A stretch of DNA of 64,000 nucleotides from Ferranicluibacter quercicola (GTDB lineage Bacteria; Pseudomonadota; Alphaproteobacteria; Rhizobiales; Rhizobiaceae), in the NCBI RefSeq assembly GCF_021168455.1, contig NZ_JAJOZR010000016.1, forward strand, positions 32,872 through 96,871, written 5' to 3'. Positions 44,372-52,820 of the stretch are shown piece by piece. A program made the translations under genes and the position numbers. Each line of letters begins with the position of its first letter. The stretch's first letter is position 1. The notes under the pieces were generated by a model. It worked only from the letters and a program-made list of their open reading frames with translations. It was not told the DNA's origin and did not search any database.

Positions 44372-44992
44372 TCACTCCAAGCTGGCGGTGGCTTTCATGA
44401 CTGCTTTGGTGACCTCGTTGAAACTCATTTTAATCCGAACCTGTTGGCCGTTGACGAAAAACGATGGCGTGCCGGCGACTCCGAATTTTTTGTTCGCTTC
44501 GGTTGTCGCAGCATTGAGCTTGTCGAGATAGGCCTGATCGGCGACAGCGCGATCGAAACCCGCGCGGTCGATGCCCATGTTAGCGGCGATCTCGCGCAAA
44601 GCATCCTCGGCATTGGCGGCGCCGGCAATCTCATCGAATTTCGACATGAAGGACGATACCGTCTCGTCGAATTTGTCTCGGCCCCGCGCATTCGCCAGCA
44701 TGAAGATAACGGCATCCACCGAGTTTCGCACGAAGGGCCGGTAAGCGATCTTCAACTTACCCGATGCGACATATGTATCCTGCAGTTTCGGCAGGTCTCG
44801 TTCATGGAAGTCGATGCAGTGGCTGCAGGTTGGGGAGGAATAGACGACAAGCGTCACTGGAGCGGTCTTCTCGCCAACGAAGCTGTCTTGGAATACGGCC
44901 GGGTTCATCAAATCCTGCAAGGGTTCGGCCTTGGCCGATGTCACGCATCCCAAAGCAATGCCGACGATCACGGCCATCATACGAAACGTCAT
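44372..44992 (-). CDS. Secreted thioredoxin-fold (DsbA/thioredoxin_4) protein
   Basis: 206 residues. A Sec signal peptide (about 1-22, cleaved after AKA) is followed by a thioredoxin_4 domain with active site CSHC (SSPTCSHCIDFHE) and the cis-proline loop VAGTPSFFVNG. This is the DsbA/DsbG-like family in which the third position is variable. Probably it oxidises or isomerises periplasmic proteins, perhaps those of the neighbouring metal-linked genes. I take ATG 44992 (MTFRMMAV); the open frame upstream runs into the terminator hairpin. A strong hairpin upstream separates it from the TDT gene. Confidence 0.87.
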   Translation of the reverse strand: MTFRMMAVIVGIALGCVTSAKAEPLQDLMNPAVFQDSFVGEKTAPVTLVVYSSPTCSHCIDFHERDLPKLQDTYVASGKLKIAYRPFVRNSVDAVIFMLANARGRDKFDETVSSFMSKFDEIAGAANAEDALREIAANMGIDRAGFDRAVADQAYLDKLNAATTEANKKFGVAGTPSFFVNGQQVRIKMSFNEVTKAVMKATASLE

Positions 44993-45017
44993 GTCTTCTC
45001 CTGTTCGGTTACGAGAA

Positions 45018-45052
45018 AAAACACCCCGGCATGAGCAATGCCGGAGTGTTTC
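45018..45052 (-). terminator. Terminator after the TDT transporter gene
   Basis: CCGGCAT pairs with ATGCCGG around a five-base loop, with flanking ACAC/GTGT pairs and, on the minus strand, a T-run from AAAAAA. It lies just beyond the TDT stop at 45058. Confidence 0.65.
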
Positions 45053-45057
45053 GATCA

Positions 45058-46200
45058 TCAGTCGGCCTTGAGGCAGGGCGAGACGAAGAGCGAGCGGTCA
45101 AGAGTGCCCTTGATCGTCTTGGCCGCGACCAGCAGCCACATGCAGACAAGTGCAATAACAAGAACCGCGCCAAAGATTGCGATAGACGACATCGGCACCA
45201 TCGTTGAGAGACGAAGCGTGGCGACGGCAAACACGCCAAGCGGGAAGGTATAGCCCCACCAGCCGATATTGAATGGCAGGCCCTCGCGAAGGTAGCGCAG
45301 GGTGATCAGGACAGCAGTCGCCAGCCACCAGATGCCGTAGCCCCACAGGAGGATCGCGCCGAGGAAGCTGGCGCCACCGAAGGCCGGAGCAACGCTTGCC
45401 AATCCATTCGCCGACAACACGGCGGGTCCGGTCTGGCTCATGACGAGAAGACCAAGGGCACCGGTTCCGATCGGGCCGAGAGCCAGCCAACTCGAGGCGG
45501 CCATGTTGACATGCGGAAGCTTGTGGACCGCCATGCGCAGAAAAAGGATCACGAGCACGCTCATGGCCAGCGGAACCGAGCAGGCCCATAGCACCAGGCT
45601 GGTCATCAGCACCGTCAACTGCGTTTGAGCGTCGGCGATGTGGGGCAAAAGCAGGCCACCGCTGACAGCCGCCACCTCGCTCGCCACGATCGGCAGCAGC
45701 CAGACCGCTGTCATTTGGTCGATCGAGTGCGATTGGCGCGTAAACATCATGAACGGGATTGCAAGACCGCAGGCCAGCGACAGTGTGACGTCGATCCACC
45801 AGAGCGTCGTTGCGATCGCCACCGCCGTGTCGCCGATATGCGGGATGCCGTAGATCAGAAAGCCATTGATGATGGTGGCCAGTCCCATCGGGATGCAGCC
45901 AAAAAACATCGACACGACAGAATGCGAGAAGACGCGGCTTGCCTCATGAAAATAGAGCAGCCAGCGTGCCGTGTAGAGCGTTGTGCAGGTGGCAAACAAC
46001 AGGATATTGAAGAGCCAAAGCGCCTGACCGATCGCGAAAAGCCACGGATGCCCAGGAAATTGTGCGAGAGCGACCGAAAGAATGCCGGTGCCCATCGTGG
46101 TCGCGAACCAATTTGGCGTAAAGTTCCGTATGACATAGCCCTGCATGGGAACGTCCGGGGCTGGCGTGACCGGCCTCTTGAAGGCAACAACCTTGTGCAT
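45058..46200 (-). CDS. TDT-family (TehA/SLAC1-like) membrane transporter
   Basis: 380 residues with ten predicted helices. NFTPNWFATTMGTGILSVAL at the N-terminus and RWLLYFHEASRVFSHSVVSMFF are typical of the tellurite-resistance/dicarboxylate transporter family, whose members export or import organic acids, sulfite or anions. The ATG at 46200 follows AGGAGAAA; the frame is open 14 codons further. An ECF-like motif (GGAAC-N15-CGTA) stands 30 bases upstream. A regulator of LysR type and a UDG gene lie behind it. Confidence 0.87.
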   Translation of the reverse strand: MHKVVAFKRPVTPAPDVPMQGYVIRNFTPNWFATTMGTGILSVALAQFPGHPWLFAIGQALWLFNILLFATCTTLYTARWLLYFHEASRVFSHSVVSMFFGCIPMGLATIINGFLIYGIPHIGDTAVAIATTLWWIDVTLSLACGLAIPFMMFTRQSHSIDQMTAVWLLPIVASEVAAVSGGLLLPHIADAQTQLTVLMTSLVLWACSVPLAMSVLVILFLRMAVHKLPHVNMAASSWLALGPIGTGALGLLVMSQTGPAVLSANGLASVAPAFGGASFLGAILLWGYGIWWLATAVLITLRYLREGLPFNIGWWGYTFPLGVFAVATLRLSTMVPMSSIAIFGAVLVIALVCMWLLVAAKTIKGTLDRSLFVSPCLKAD

Positions 46201-46230
46201 CGAATTTCTCCTGATCGTTGAGGAGAAAAT

Positions 46231-46253
46231 ACGTGGGTACATCGATCAGTTCC
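46231..46253 (-). promoter_or_regulatory. Possible ECF-type promoter for the TDT gene, GGAAC-N15-CGTA
   Basis: On the minus strand GGAAC (46253-46249) and CGT (46233-46231) are 15 bases apart, 30 bases before the TDT ATG, the same distance as at the two stronger sites. Spacing is one base shorter and the fifth base differs, so confidence is low. Confidence 0.3.
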
Positions 46254-46263
46254 AACGCATAGT

Positions 46264-46890
46264 TCAGGATATTTCGATCGCCGTTTTCGATTGATCGAGT
46301 TTTGCGGCGGCAGCTTCGAAAACCGCGTGAAGGCGGTCGCGCAGCGTCGGCGAGGTATTGATCAGCGTCGGGCTCGGATGGGGGCAGAGGATCACCTCAA
46401 TGCCGGCATCCACCAGTACCCCTTCAGCACCGCTCGCCACCGCGCCCGCCAGGATGGCGACACGTAGGTTCGGCAGCAGCGGCAGAAGGCCTGCAAGTCC
46501 CATGATGCCCTCGCGCCGCTCGCTGGCCACGATCGAGCCTCGGGTTGCGCGGACCCACGGGACCGTATTCCACAGAACGATGTCTCGGCGCGATATCCCT
46601 GCGCCAGTCAGCGCCGTGCGCAGGTTCTTCGCCGTGCCGGTCGGGTTATCGATCGAAACGAAACGCCGGCCGCGTTCGACCGGACTTGGACCAGGCGTCT
46701 CCAAAAGGATCAGCAGTCTTGCGCTGATACCGCCATCGTATGGATCGAAGTTCGGCATATCCCGGTCGGAGTTAAGCTGAAGGTGCTCCCGGAAGGCGTT
46801 CAATGGCTGCATATGCGCGCTGTCAAGCGCGGCCAACCGCTCCTCGCGTCGATGCTCGTGCCAGAGCGTATCAGGTCCGCGATAGGTCAT
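46264..46890 (-). CDS. Uracil-DNA glycosylase superfamily protein
   Basis: 208 residues. The first active-site motif LLILLETPGPSP and the second PHPSPTL match the UDG superfamily (not the classical GQDPYH type). DPYDGGISARLL and the IVLWNTVPW strand are typical. Probably a DNA repair or related nucleotide-binding protein. The start overlaps the LysR stop by four bases, so it is translated behind that regulator, an unusual pairing. No iron-sulfur cysteine cluster seen. Confidence 0.75.
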   Translation of the reverse strand: MTYRGPDTLWHEHRREERLAALDSAHMQPLNAFREHLQLNSDRDMPNFDPYDGGISARLLILLETPGPSPVERGRRFVSIDNPTGTAKNLRTALTGAGISRRDIVLWNTVPWVRATRGSIVASERREGIMGLAGLLPLLPNLRVAILAGAVASGAEGVLVDAGIEVILCPHPSPTLINTSPTLRDRLHAVFEAAAAKLDQSKTAIEIS

Positions 46891-47774
46891 CGTGTCTGTT
46901 CCGACAACAGGGCTTCGAACGCATCGGCCGCCTTGGAGCGATACCGCTCCTTATGCCGGAGCAGGAAGAATGGGCGCGGAAGCGGAGAAGCATTGGCCTC
47001 GACCAGCAGGCCGCTGTTGAGTTCGGTCTGGGCAGCACTTCGCGATGTCAGTGTTGCCCCCATGCCGGCCTCGACTGCGCCGAGCACGGCCTCGTTTCCG
47101 GGCAGGACAATTGCAACGTTCAACGCCTGCAGCTTCAATTTCTCTTTCGTCATCATCGTCTCGAAGGCGAGCCGTGTTCCCGATCCGGGCTCGCGAAGAA
47201 CCCATGTCGCGTCTTCAAAATCGGCCTTTCCGAGCTTTTTGCCTTTGGCCCATGGATGAGTTGGCGACACGACGAGGATCATCTCATCCGTGGCGATCAT
47301 GCGCGACAACAAGGCCGGTCTGTCGACCGCGCCCTCTACAACGCCGAGCTCAACCCGCCCTGCCTCAACCGCGTCGCCTACCGCCTCGGTATTGCCGATC
47401 CTGACGTCGAGACCGAGACCAGGATAGCGTGCGTGGAAAGTCGCAAGCCTGGAGGGCAGCCAATAGGCGCCAACAGTCTGGCTCGCCATAACCGACAATT
47501 CCCCGCGCAAAAGTCCGGCAAGGTCGCTTAGCGCAGACTCGGCGGCTTTCGCTTCAGCCAAGACCTGAAGTGCATGCTCGAGAAAGATCGTTCCGGTTTG
47601 GTTTAGGACGATAGAACGACCGATCCGGTCGAACAAAGCCACGCCGTGCCGTTCCTCAAGCGCGATGACCGCAGCACTGACGGCCGACTGCGTCATGTTC
47701 ATCGCTTTGGCAGCCTTGGTGATGTGCTGTTGGCGGGCGACTTCGGCGAAGATGCGCAACTGGTCGAGGGTCAT
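46887..47774 (-). CDS. LysR-family transcriptional regulator (CysB/Cbl-like branch)
   Basis: 295 residues. Helix-turn-helix ITKAAKAMNMTQSAVSAAVIALE (about 18-40), effector domain from about 90. It is divergent from the broken AcfC-like binding-protein gene at 47901, which it probably once controlled, and precedes the UDG and TDT genes on the same strand. Effector unknown; such regulators next to AcfC and TDT proteins may respond to sulfur or organic anions. Confidence 0.85.
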   Translation of the reverse strand: MTLDQLRIFAEVARQQHITKAAKAMNMTQSAVSAAVIALEERHGVALFDRIGRSIVLNQTGTIFLEHALQVLAEAKAAESALSDLAGLLRGELSVMASQTVGAYWLPSRLATFHARYPGLGLDVRIGNTEAVGDAVEAGRVELGVVEGAVDRPALLSRMIATDEMILVVSPTHPWAKGKKLGKADFEDATWVLREPGSGTRLAFETMMTKEKLKLQALNVAIVLPGNEAVLGAVEAGMGATLTSRSAAQTELNSGLLVEANASPLPRPFFLLRHKERYRSKAADAFEALLSEQTR

Positions 47775-47900
47775 GAAGATAGCAACCTTGAATCTGCTCC
47801 GAGTTATAATCGATTTTTCCGAATGTTCGTAGCAAAATTATGCGATGGAACTGATGCAGAATGGCGCTAGTTTTCTCCTACCAGACACGGAGGAAATACC

Positions 47901-48218
47901 ATGCTGAAATCCATCATCACCGGCGCGGCGATGCTTGTCGCTACGACAGCACCAACGCTTGCCGCCGATATCCACGTCTATGGTCCCGGTGGACCACTCC
48001 CTGCCATGAAGGAGGCGGCAGCCGCCTTCAAGAAAAGCTCCGGCAACAAGGTTATCGTTACCGCCGGCCCGACGCCGCAATGGATCGGCAAGGCTAAAGA
48101 CAATGCCGACCTGATCTTCAGCGGCTCCGAAACGATGATGTCGGATTTCGTGAAGGCGATGTGCGGCCAGATCAAGGATGCCGGTGTCGAACCGCTCGGC
48201 GGTCGAACCGGAGTATGA
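47901..48218 (+). pseudogene. Truncated AcfC-like periplasmic binding protein
   Basis: An intact start with strong GGAGG site and Sec signal peptide, then IHVYGPGGPLPAMKEAAAAF and PTPQWIGKAKDNADLIFSGS, the N-terminal part of AcfC-type (sulfate/molybdate-binding-like) proteins, usually about 250 residues. Homology stops after about residue 97 (VEPL) and the frame ends eight codons later. The remaining C-terminal lobe is missing and unrelated DNA follows, so the gene is cut by a rearrangement. A repeated GTCGAACCG lies at the break. Confidence 0.75.
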
Positions 48219-48368
48219 AAGATAAAATTGAACCGGCCCGTCAAGCTGCAGTTCGCTGATCGTCGTGGCTGCATTCGCCTCTTCTGAAGCGCCTCTTCTC
48301 CGAAATTTTGCGGAGAATAGGTGTCCACCCTCCGCACACGTTTGTGCCAGCCTCCCCATCCCGCCATA

Positions 48369-48752
48369 TCAGGATAGGGCATCGCGCTCGCCGACGAGCT
48401 CTTCTCTCATTTTCTCCAGTATACTCTTCTGAAACCCGACCAGATCGAGACCTTCAACGACGCTATATTCACCGTCCTTGCGCATCACAGGTACGCCATA
48501 CACCAGGCCTTCCGGTATTCCATACTGCCCATCCGATATAACGGAATCGATGAAGTCCTCATCCAGATAGGCGTCGTCGGGGATGAAGCGCTCGAACAAG
48601 CGCATAAGGCTGGAAACCGACATAGTCGGTAGAACTGCGATCAAATCTCGTCGCCAAGGCCATTTCAGCGGATTGTTCGTCCCCGGGGTATTAGCCACTG
48701 TACCGAGAGAGCTATTAAGTATCTGTTCAAAGTAGTGCGCTTCAATTGTCAC
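48369..48752 (-). pseudogene. ORF with malate-dehydrogenase-like C-terminus, remnant
   Basis: 127 codons from a GTG that overlaps the stop of the TniQ-like remnant. The last 60 residues (SDGQYGIPEGLVYGVPVM, then EGLDLVGFQKSILEKM) match the C-terminal tail of NAD-malate/lactate dehydrogenases of the type ending in a VEGL...F...I....L..ER pattern. No Rossmann domain or active-site histidine precedes it; the first 65 residues are unrecognised. Either a chimera or a chance fusion at a breakpoint; not a working enzyme. Confidence 0.5.
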
Positions 48753-48979
48753 TGCACCTTGGATGCCCGCCGTAGGTCATAAGCGCAAGAGGTGCAGATA
48801 TGCTGGCCGACAAGCCGTGGCTGAGCTAAGGCAGTAATCCCTCGCTGGCACGATGGACAACGGTCGCGTAATCCGCACCCTTGGATCAAGGAGGAGATTC
48901 TAGTCGAGTGTCGCCATCGCCTCCGAAAATATGGGGGCTGGTCAGAACCGAGGCACGCAGGACGGAATTGCAGCCAGCC
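48749..48979 (-). pseudogene. TniQ-like zinc-finger remnant of a transposon
   Basis: Reading the minus strand, the frame contains ACLGSDQPPYFRRRWR, CGLRDRCPSCQRGI and HICTSCAYDLRRASKV, the pattern of TniQ zinc fingers. The first expected cysteine is Arg and the expected Cys/His following the WR motif are lost, so it is degenerate. The open frame continues upstream (to 49258) but that part lies antisense to the DUF347 fragment. TniQ belongs to Tn7/Tn5053-type transposition modules; no transposase is left here. Confidence 0.6.
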
Positions 48980-48998
48980 CGAAGCGGCACGACGGGCA

Positions 48999-49235
48999 TT
49001 GATGCCCAGTGGTAACCACATCCTTCTGTTCTGGATTGCCTTCATCTTCACGCATCCGTTCGGTGCGACATTCGGCGACCTTCTCACAAAGCCGCTGGAG
49101 AAGGGTGGCATGATTTTCTTCCGCGGCGCGGCCTCCGTGGTGACGCTGGGCCTGCTGGTTCTCGCTCTCGTCATCTCGACGATGTCTGCTGCACGGACCC
49201 GCTTCTCCCTGGAGCCCTGGCGTAAGATCGGATGA
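48999..49235 (+). pseudogene. C-terminal fragment of a COG4705/DUF347 membrane protein
   Basis: 78 codons encoding the last two helices of a COG4705 protein. HILLFWIAFIFTHPFGATFGD aligns with GILAFWLAYILTRPMGASIGD of the complete gene at 60447-61241, followed in both by DLL, a basic/acidic link and one long helix. The N-terminal five or so helices are missing and a TniQ remnant abuts the break. It is a remnant, perhaps of a copy that once belonged to the eptA island. Confidence 0.7.
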
Positions 49236-49284
49236 GGCGGACTGGGTTTCAACTTCACCCAGTCCGCCCAGCGATGTTCTATGG

Positions 49285-51015
49285 GTGTTCGACCAGCAGC
49301 CAGTCACCCGTTCAGGCCGCTGTCAGGATCGAAGCCGATCAGAGGGCATCGCATCCTTTCCCATCCCGGAGCCGTTCTTGTCTCTCGTACCATTGAAACG
49401 GCCGTCCGTCGGAAGCATCCCTCTGTGCTTCCTTGTGACCATCTATCTACTAGTGACACTCAATCTCCCGTTCTTCGACGACGCCTTCAGAGTGTTCGGC
49501 GGGTTCCATGCAAGCTTCTACGGCTTTGCCCTGGCGATCGCCTTGCTGGTCGCGGCAGGACTTGTTCTTCTTTCCGCCCGATATGTCATCAAACCCGCTC
49601 TCGTGTTCATTATCCTTGCCGGAGCGGTGGCATCGTATTTCACGGGCACCTTCGGCATCATCATCGACAAGGAGATGCTGAGGAACGTGGCTGTGACGAC
49701 GCCGCAGGAAGCCGGGCACCTGGTCACGCTTCCATTTCTGCTGCATGTCCTACTGTTCGGTATCCTGCCGTCCGTTCTTGTCATTCTCGTCCGTGTGCGC
49801 CACCGCCCCTTCCTCAAGATGCTGGTTGCCAACACCGTCGTCGTGACACTTCTGCTTCTCGGGTGTCTCGGACTTGTCCTCGCCAACTATTCAGGCATCT
49901 CCTCCAACATTCGCCAGCACCGGGACATGATGGCCAAGCTGACCCCGTTTTCACCAATCACGTCGGCCATATCGCTGGGTGTCAGCGTCTATCGTGATGC
50001 AGGCGTCGTGCGTGCGCCGATAGGCCTGGATGCCAGACTAGGTCCGGTCATTGCAAAGTCGGACAAGCCGTTCATCACGGTAATCATTGCCGGGGAGACG
50101 GCCCGCGCGATGAACTTTTCCTTGAACGGCTATGCACGTCAGACCAATCCTGAACTGAAAGCTCTCGGAGTTGTCAGTTTCACGCAGACGACGAGCTGTG
50201 GAACGGCGACTGCTGTTTCCCTGCCTTGCATGTTTTCCGTCTACAAGAAGACCGAGTACACGGACCGCAAGGCGCGCTCCACCGACACACTCATGGATGT
50301 GCTTCACCGGGCCGGCATTGAAAGCGTCTGGTGGGACAACAACACCGGCAGCAAGGGTATTGCCGATCTCGTGAGTTTCGCGAGCATGACACGCCAGAAA
50401 GACTCTATTTTCTGTCATGATGGCGAATGCCTGGACGAAATCTTCCTCGGAGAACTCGACCGCAAGCTGGCGGCGGTGACGACGAACACGACGATCGTCC
50501 TGCATCAGGCAGGCAGCCATGGTCCTGCATATTTTCAGCGCTACCCCGAACTCTTCCGTCGGTTCACTCCCGACTGCCGCACGGCACAGCTATCGGACTG
50601 TTCCAACGAGGAGATCGTCAACGCGTACGACAACACCATCCTCTATACCGATCACAATCTGGCCGAGGTGATCAAGCTCCTGAAGAAGCACGAGGCAACG
50701 GTGAACGGTGCCATGATCTACATGTCGGATCACGGGGAGTCGCTGGGAGAAAGCGGGCTCTACCTCCATGGGGCACCTTACATGTTCGCACCGGTCCAGC
50801 AGACACATGTGCCGTTCATCACCTGGTTCTCGGACTCGTATACGGAGGTCACGGAACTGAACCTTGGCTGTGTGAAGGGCATCGCCGATGCGCCTGCCTC
50901 GCATGACAACCTCTTCCACACTGTGCTTGGAATGATGGATGTCGAGACGAATGTCTACGACCGCTCGCTGGACGTGCTGGCCCCATGCCGCTCGCAAGTC
51001 TCGGCGGCATCGTAG
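49285..51015 (+). CDS. Phosphoethanolamine--lipid A transferase, EptA family (copy 1)
   Basis: 576 residues. Five N-terminal helices (to about residue 200) precede a periplasmic sulfatase-fold domain. The metal and nucleophile residues are visible: IIAGETARAMNFSLNGYARQTNPEL, the nucleophilic Thr in SCGTATAVSLPCMFS, and SDHGESLGESGLYLHGAP. It transfers phosphoethanolamine from phosphatidylethanolamine to lipid A or another glycolipid, raising resistance to cationic peptides. Start uncertain: GTG 49285 or TTG 49378; no in-frame ATG lies before the membrane helices. A paralogue follows 149 bases downstream. Confidence 0.9.
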   Translation: MFDQQPVTRSGRCQDRSRSEGIASFPIPEPFLSLVPLKRPSVGSIPLCFLVTIYLLVTLNLPFFDDAFRVFGGFHASFYGFALAIALLVAAGLVLLSARYVIKPALVFIILAGAVASYFTGTFGIIIDKEMLRNVAVTTPQEAGHLVTLPFLLHVLLFGILPSVLVILVRVRHRPFLKMLVANTVVVTLLLLGCLGLVLANYSGISSNIRQHRDMMAKLTPFSPITSAISLGVSVYRDAGVVRAPIGLDARLGPVIAKSDKPFITVIIAGETARAMNFSLNGYARQTNPELKALGVVSFTQTTSCGTATAVSLPCMFSVYKKTEYTDRKARSTDTLMDVLHRAGIESVWWDNNTGSKGIADLVSFASMTRQKDSIFCHDGECLDEIFLGELDRKLAAVTTNTTIVLHQAGSHGPAYFQRYPELFRRFTPDCRTAQLSDCSNEEIVNAYDNTILYTDHNLAEVIKLLKKHEATVNGAMIYMSDHGESLGESGLYLHGAPYMFAPVQQTHVPFITWFSDSYTEVTELNLGCVKGIADAPASHDNLFHTVLGMMDVETNVYDRSLDVLAPCRSQVSAAS

Positions 51016-51164
51016 GGGGCTGCCTCATACGCGGATGTTCAGCATCCCGCGGATGGCTTTCAGGTTCCTGTCAGAATAGCCCGTCAGTAGCACCTTGAGG
51101 CAGTTCGTATCCGGCCTTTTTTCGGAGCCGACGCAACTGCCTGACTCAGACAGCCAGGTGCAAT

Positions 51165-52820
51165 GTGACGTCCCCAAGATTTAGAGTAACCGACCTGCTT
51201 GCCCGCCCGTCGCTCGGCAGCATAACGACCAGTGTCATCGTCGCCATTTTCCTGGTCTGCCTTACGAACCGGACCTTCTGGTCGAAGGCCGGGATCTATC
51301 TTGCCGACCATCCAGGTGGTGTGGCGGGACTGTTCGTCATCGTGCTTGCAATCCACATCGCCCTCCTGACAGCGTTCTCTGTGAGGTTTCTGATCCGGCC
51401 ATTTTTCATCGTGCTGATCCTCGCGTCCGCGATCGGCTCATGGTTCATGGACAGGTTCGGTGTCGTCATCGACGACGACATGGTCCGCAATGCGGCCCAG
51501 ACCACGCCCGCGGAAGCTCAGCATCTGATCACGCCGGGTCTGGCCCTGCACATGCTGCTGTTTGCCGTCCTGCCGATCGCAGCACTGCTGTGGATACGGA
51601 TCCTGCATCGGCCGTATCTCCAGAAGGTGCCGCGCAATCTCGCCGTGATCGTCCTCTGCCTCGTCGTGTCGGCAGGCGAGTTCCTGACCTATTCCAAACC
51701 ATTCACGGCCATGCTCCGGCAGCACAAGGATCTCGTCAAAAGCCTCAATCCTGTCACGCCGCTTGTGGGAACGGCCCAGTTTCTGCTGCAGACGAGCGGC
51801 GAAACCGATGTCGGTGCGGAGCCGATCGGCCTTGATGCCAGGATCATGGACGTCGCAGCCACGGACAAGAGACCTCGCGTCACGATCCTCGTTGCGGGCG
51901 AGACCGCCAGGGCGCAGAATTTTTCCCTTGGGGGCTATGCTCGTCATACCAATCCAGAGCTAAGCCGACAGGACATCGTCTACTTCCCCAATACGACAAG
52001 CTGCGGAACCGCGACGGCCGTGTCCATCCCGTGCATGTTCTCGAACCTCACACGCGCCGGCTACACCCATGACAAAGGACTTCGAACCGAGACGCTTCTC
52101 GACGTCCTGAAACATTCTGGTGCCGATGTCGCCTGGTGGGACAACAATACGGGCAGCAAGGGCGTTGCCGACCGAGTGACCTTCATCGACCTGGTCAAGA
52201 CCGCGGACGGGCGCTTCTGCATCATGGGCGAGTGCCAGGACGGGATCTTTCTCGAACGCCTCGACACCTGGCTCGACCAGGTCAAGAAGGACAGCGTCCT
52301 CGTGCTCCACACCATGGGAAGCCATGGGCCGACCAATTACCTGCGCTACCCCGAGGCGTTCAGAACGTTCACCCCTGACTGCCGGACGGCCGAACTCGGC
52401 AACTGCGAGGACGAGGAAATCGTCAACGCCTATGACAACAGCATCCTTTACACCGACCACGTCCTGTCGAGCGTCATCGAGACATTGAAGAAGCGCTTCG
52501 CGACCTTGCAGACGGCGATGGTCTACATGTCGGATCATGGCGAGTCTCTTGGCGAGAACGGCCTTTACCTCCACGGGGCTCCCTACATCATCGCACCCGA
52601 TGTTCAGACCCACGTGCCGTTCTTCGTCTGGCTGGACGATGCCTTTTCCCGATCGATGGATCTCGATCGCCCGTGCTTCGAAAGTACGTCCGGCATGGAG
52701 CGGTCGCACGACAATCTCTTCCACAGCGTCCTTGGCATGATGAATGTCCGGACGACCGTCTACGACCCGGCGCTCGACATCTTCACTGCCTGCAGAAAGG
52801 CAACACCACATGGCCAATGA
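51165..52820 (+). CDS. Phosphoethanolamine--lipid A transferase, EptA family (copy 2)
   Basis: 551 residues with the same plan as copy 1: about five N-terminal helices, then LVAGETARAQNFSLGGYARHTNPEL, SCGTATAVSIPCMFS (Thr nucleophile) and SDHGESLGENGLYLHGAP. WWDNNTGSKGVADRV is shared with copy 1. The start is a GTG at 51165, overlapping an ATG in another frame. Its last codons overlap dgkA. Two tandem, clearly diverged copies may modify different positions or lipids. Confidence 0.92.
   Translation: MTSPRFRVTDLLARPSLGSITTSVIVAIFLVCLTNRTFWSKAGIYLADHPGGVAGLFVIVLAIHIALLTAFSVRFLIRPFFIVLILASAIGSWFMDRFGVVIDDDMVRNAAQTTPAEAQHLITPGLALHMLLFAVLPIAALLWIRILHRPYLQKVPRNLAVIVLCLVVSAGEFLTYSKPFTAMLRQHKDLVKSLNPVTPLVGTAQFLLQTSGETDVGAEPIGLDARIMDVAATDKRPRVTILVAGETARAQNFSLGGYARHTNPELSRQDIVYFPNTTSCGTATAVSIPCMFSNLTRAGYTHDKGLRTETLLDVLKHSGADVAWWDNNTGSKGVADRVTFIDLVKTADGRFCIMGECQDGIFLERLDTWLDQVKKDSVLVLHTMGSHGPTNYLRYPEAFRTFTPDCRTAELGNCEDEEIVNAYDNSILYTDHVLSSVIETLKKRFATLQTAMVYMSDHGESLGENGLYLHGAPYIIAPDVQTHVPFFVWLDDAFSRSMDLDRPCFESTSGMERSHDNLFHSVLGMMNVRTTVYDPALDIFTACRKATPHGQ

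Noticed and set aside
44222..45034. 270-codon plus-strand open frame
   Set aside because: Covers the thioredoxin-fold gene in antisense, which has a signal peptide, CSHC site and ribosome site.
48980..49258. Upstream part of the TniQ-containing minus-strand frame
   Set aside because: It is the antisense of the DUF347 fragment and shows no TniQ-like content, so only 48749-48979 was annotated.
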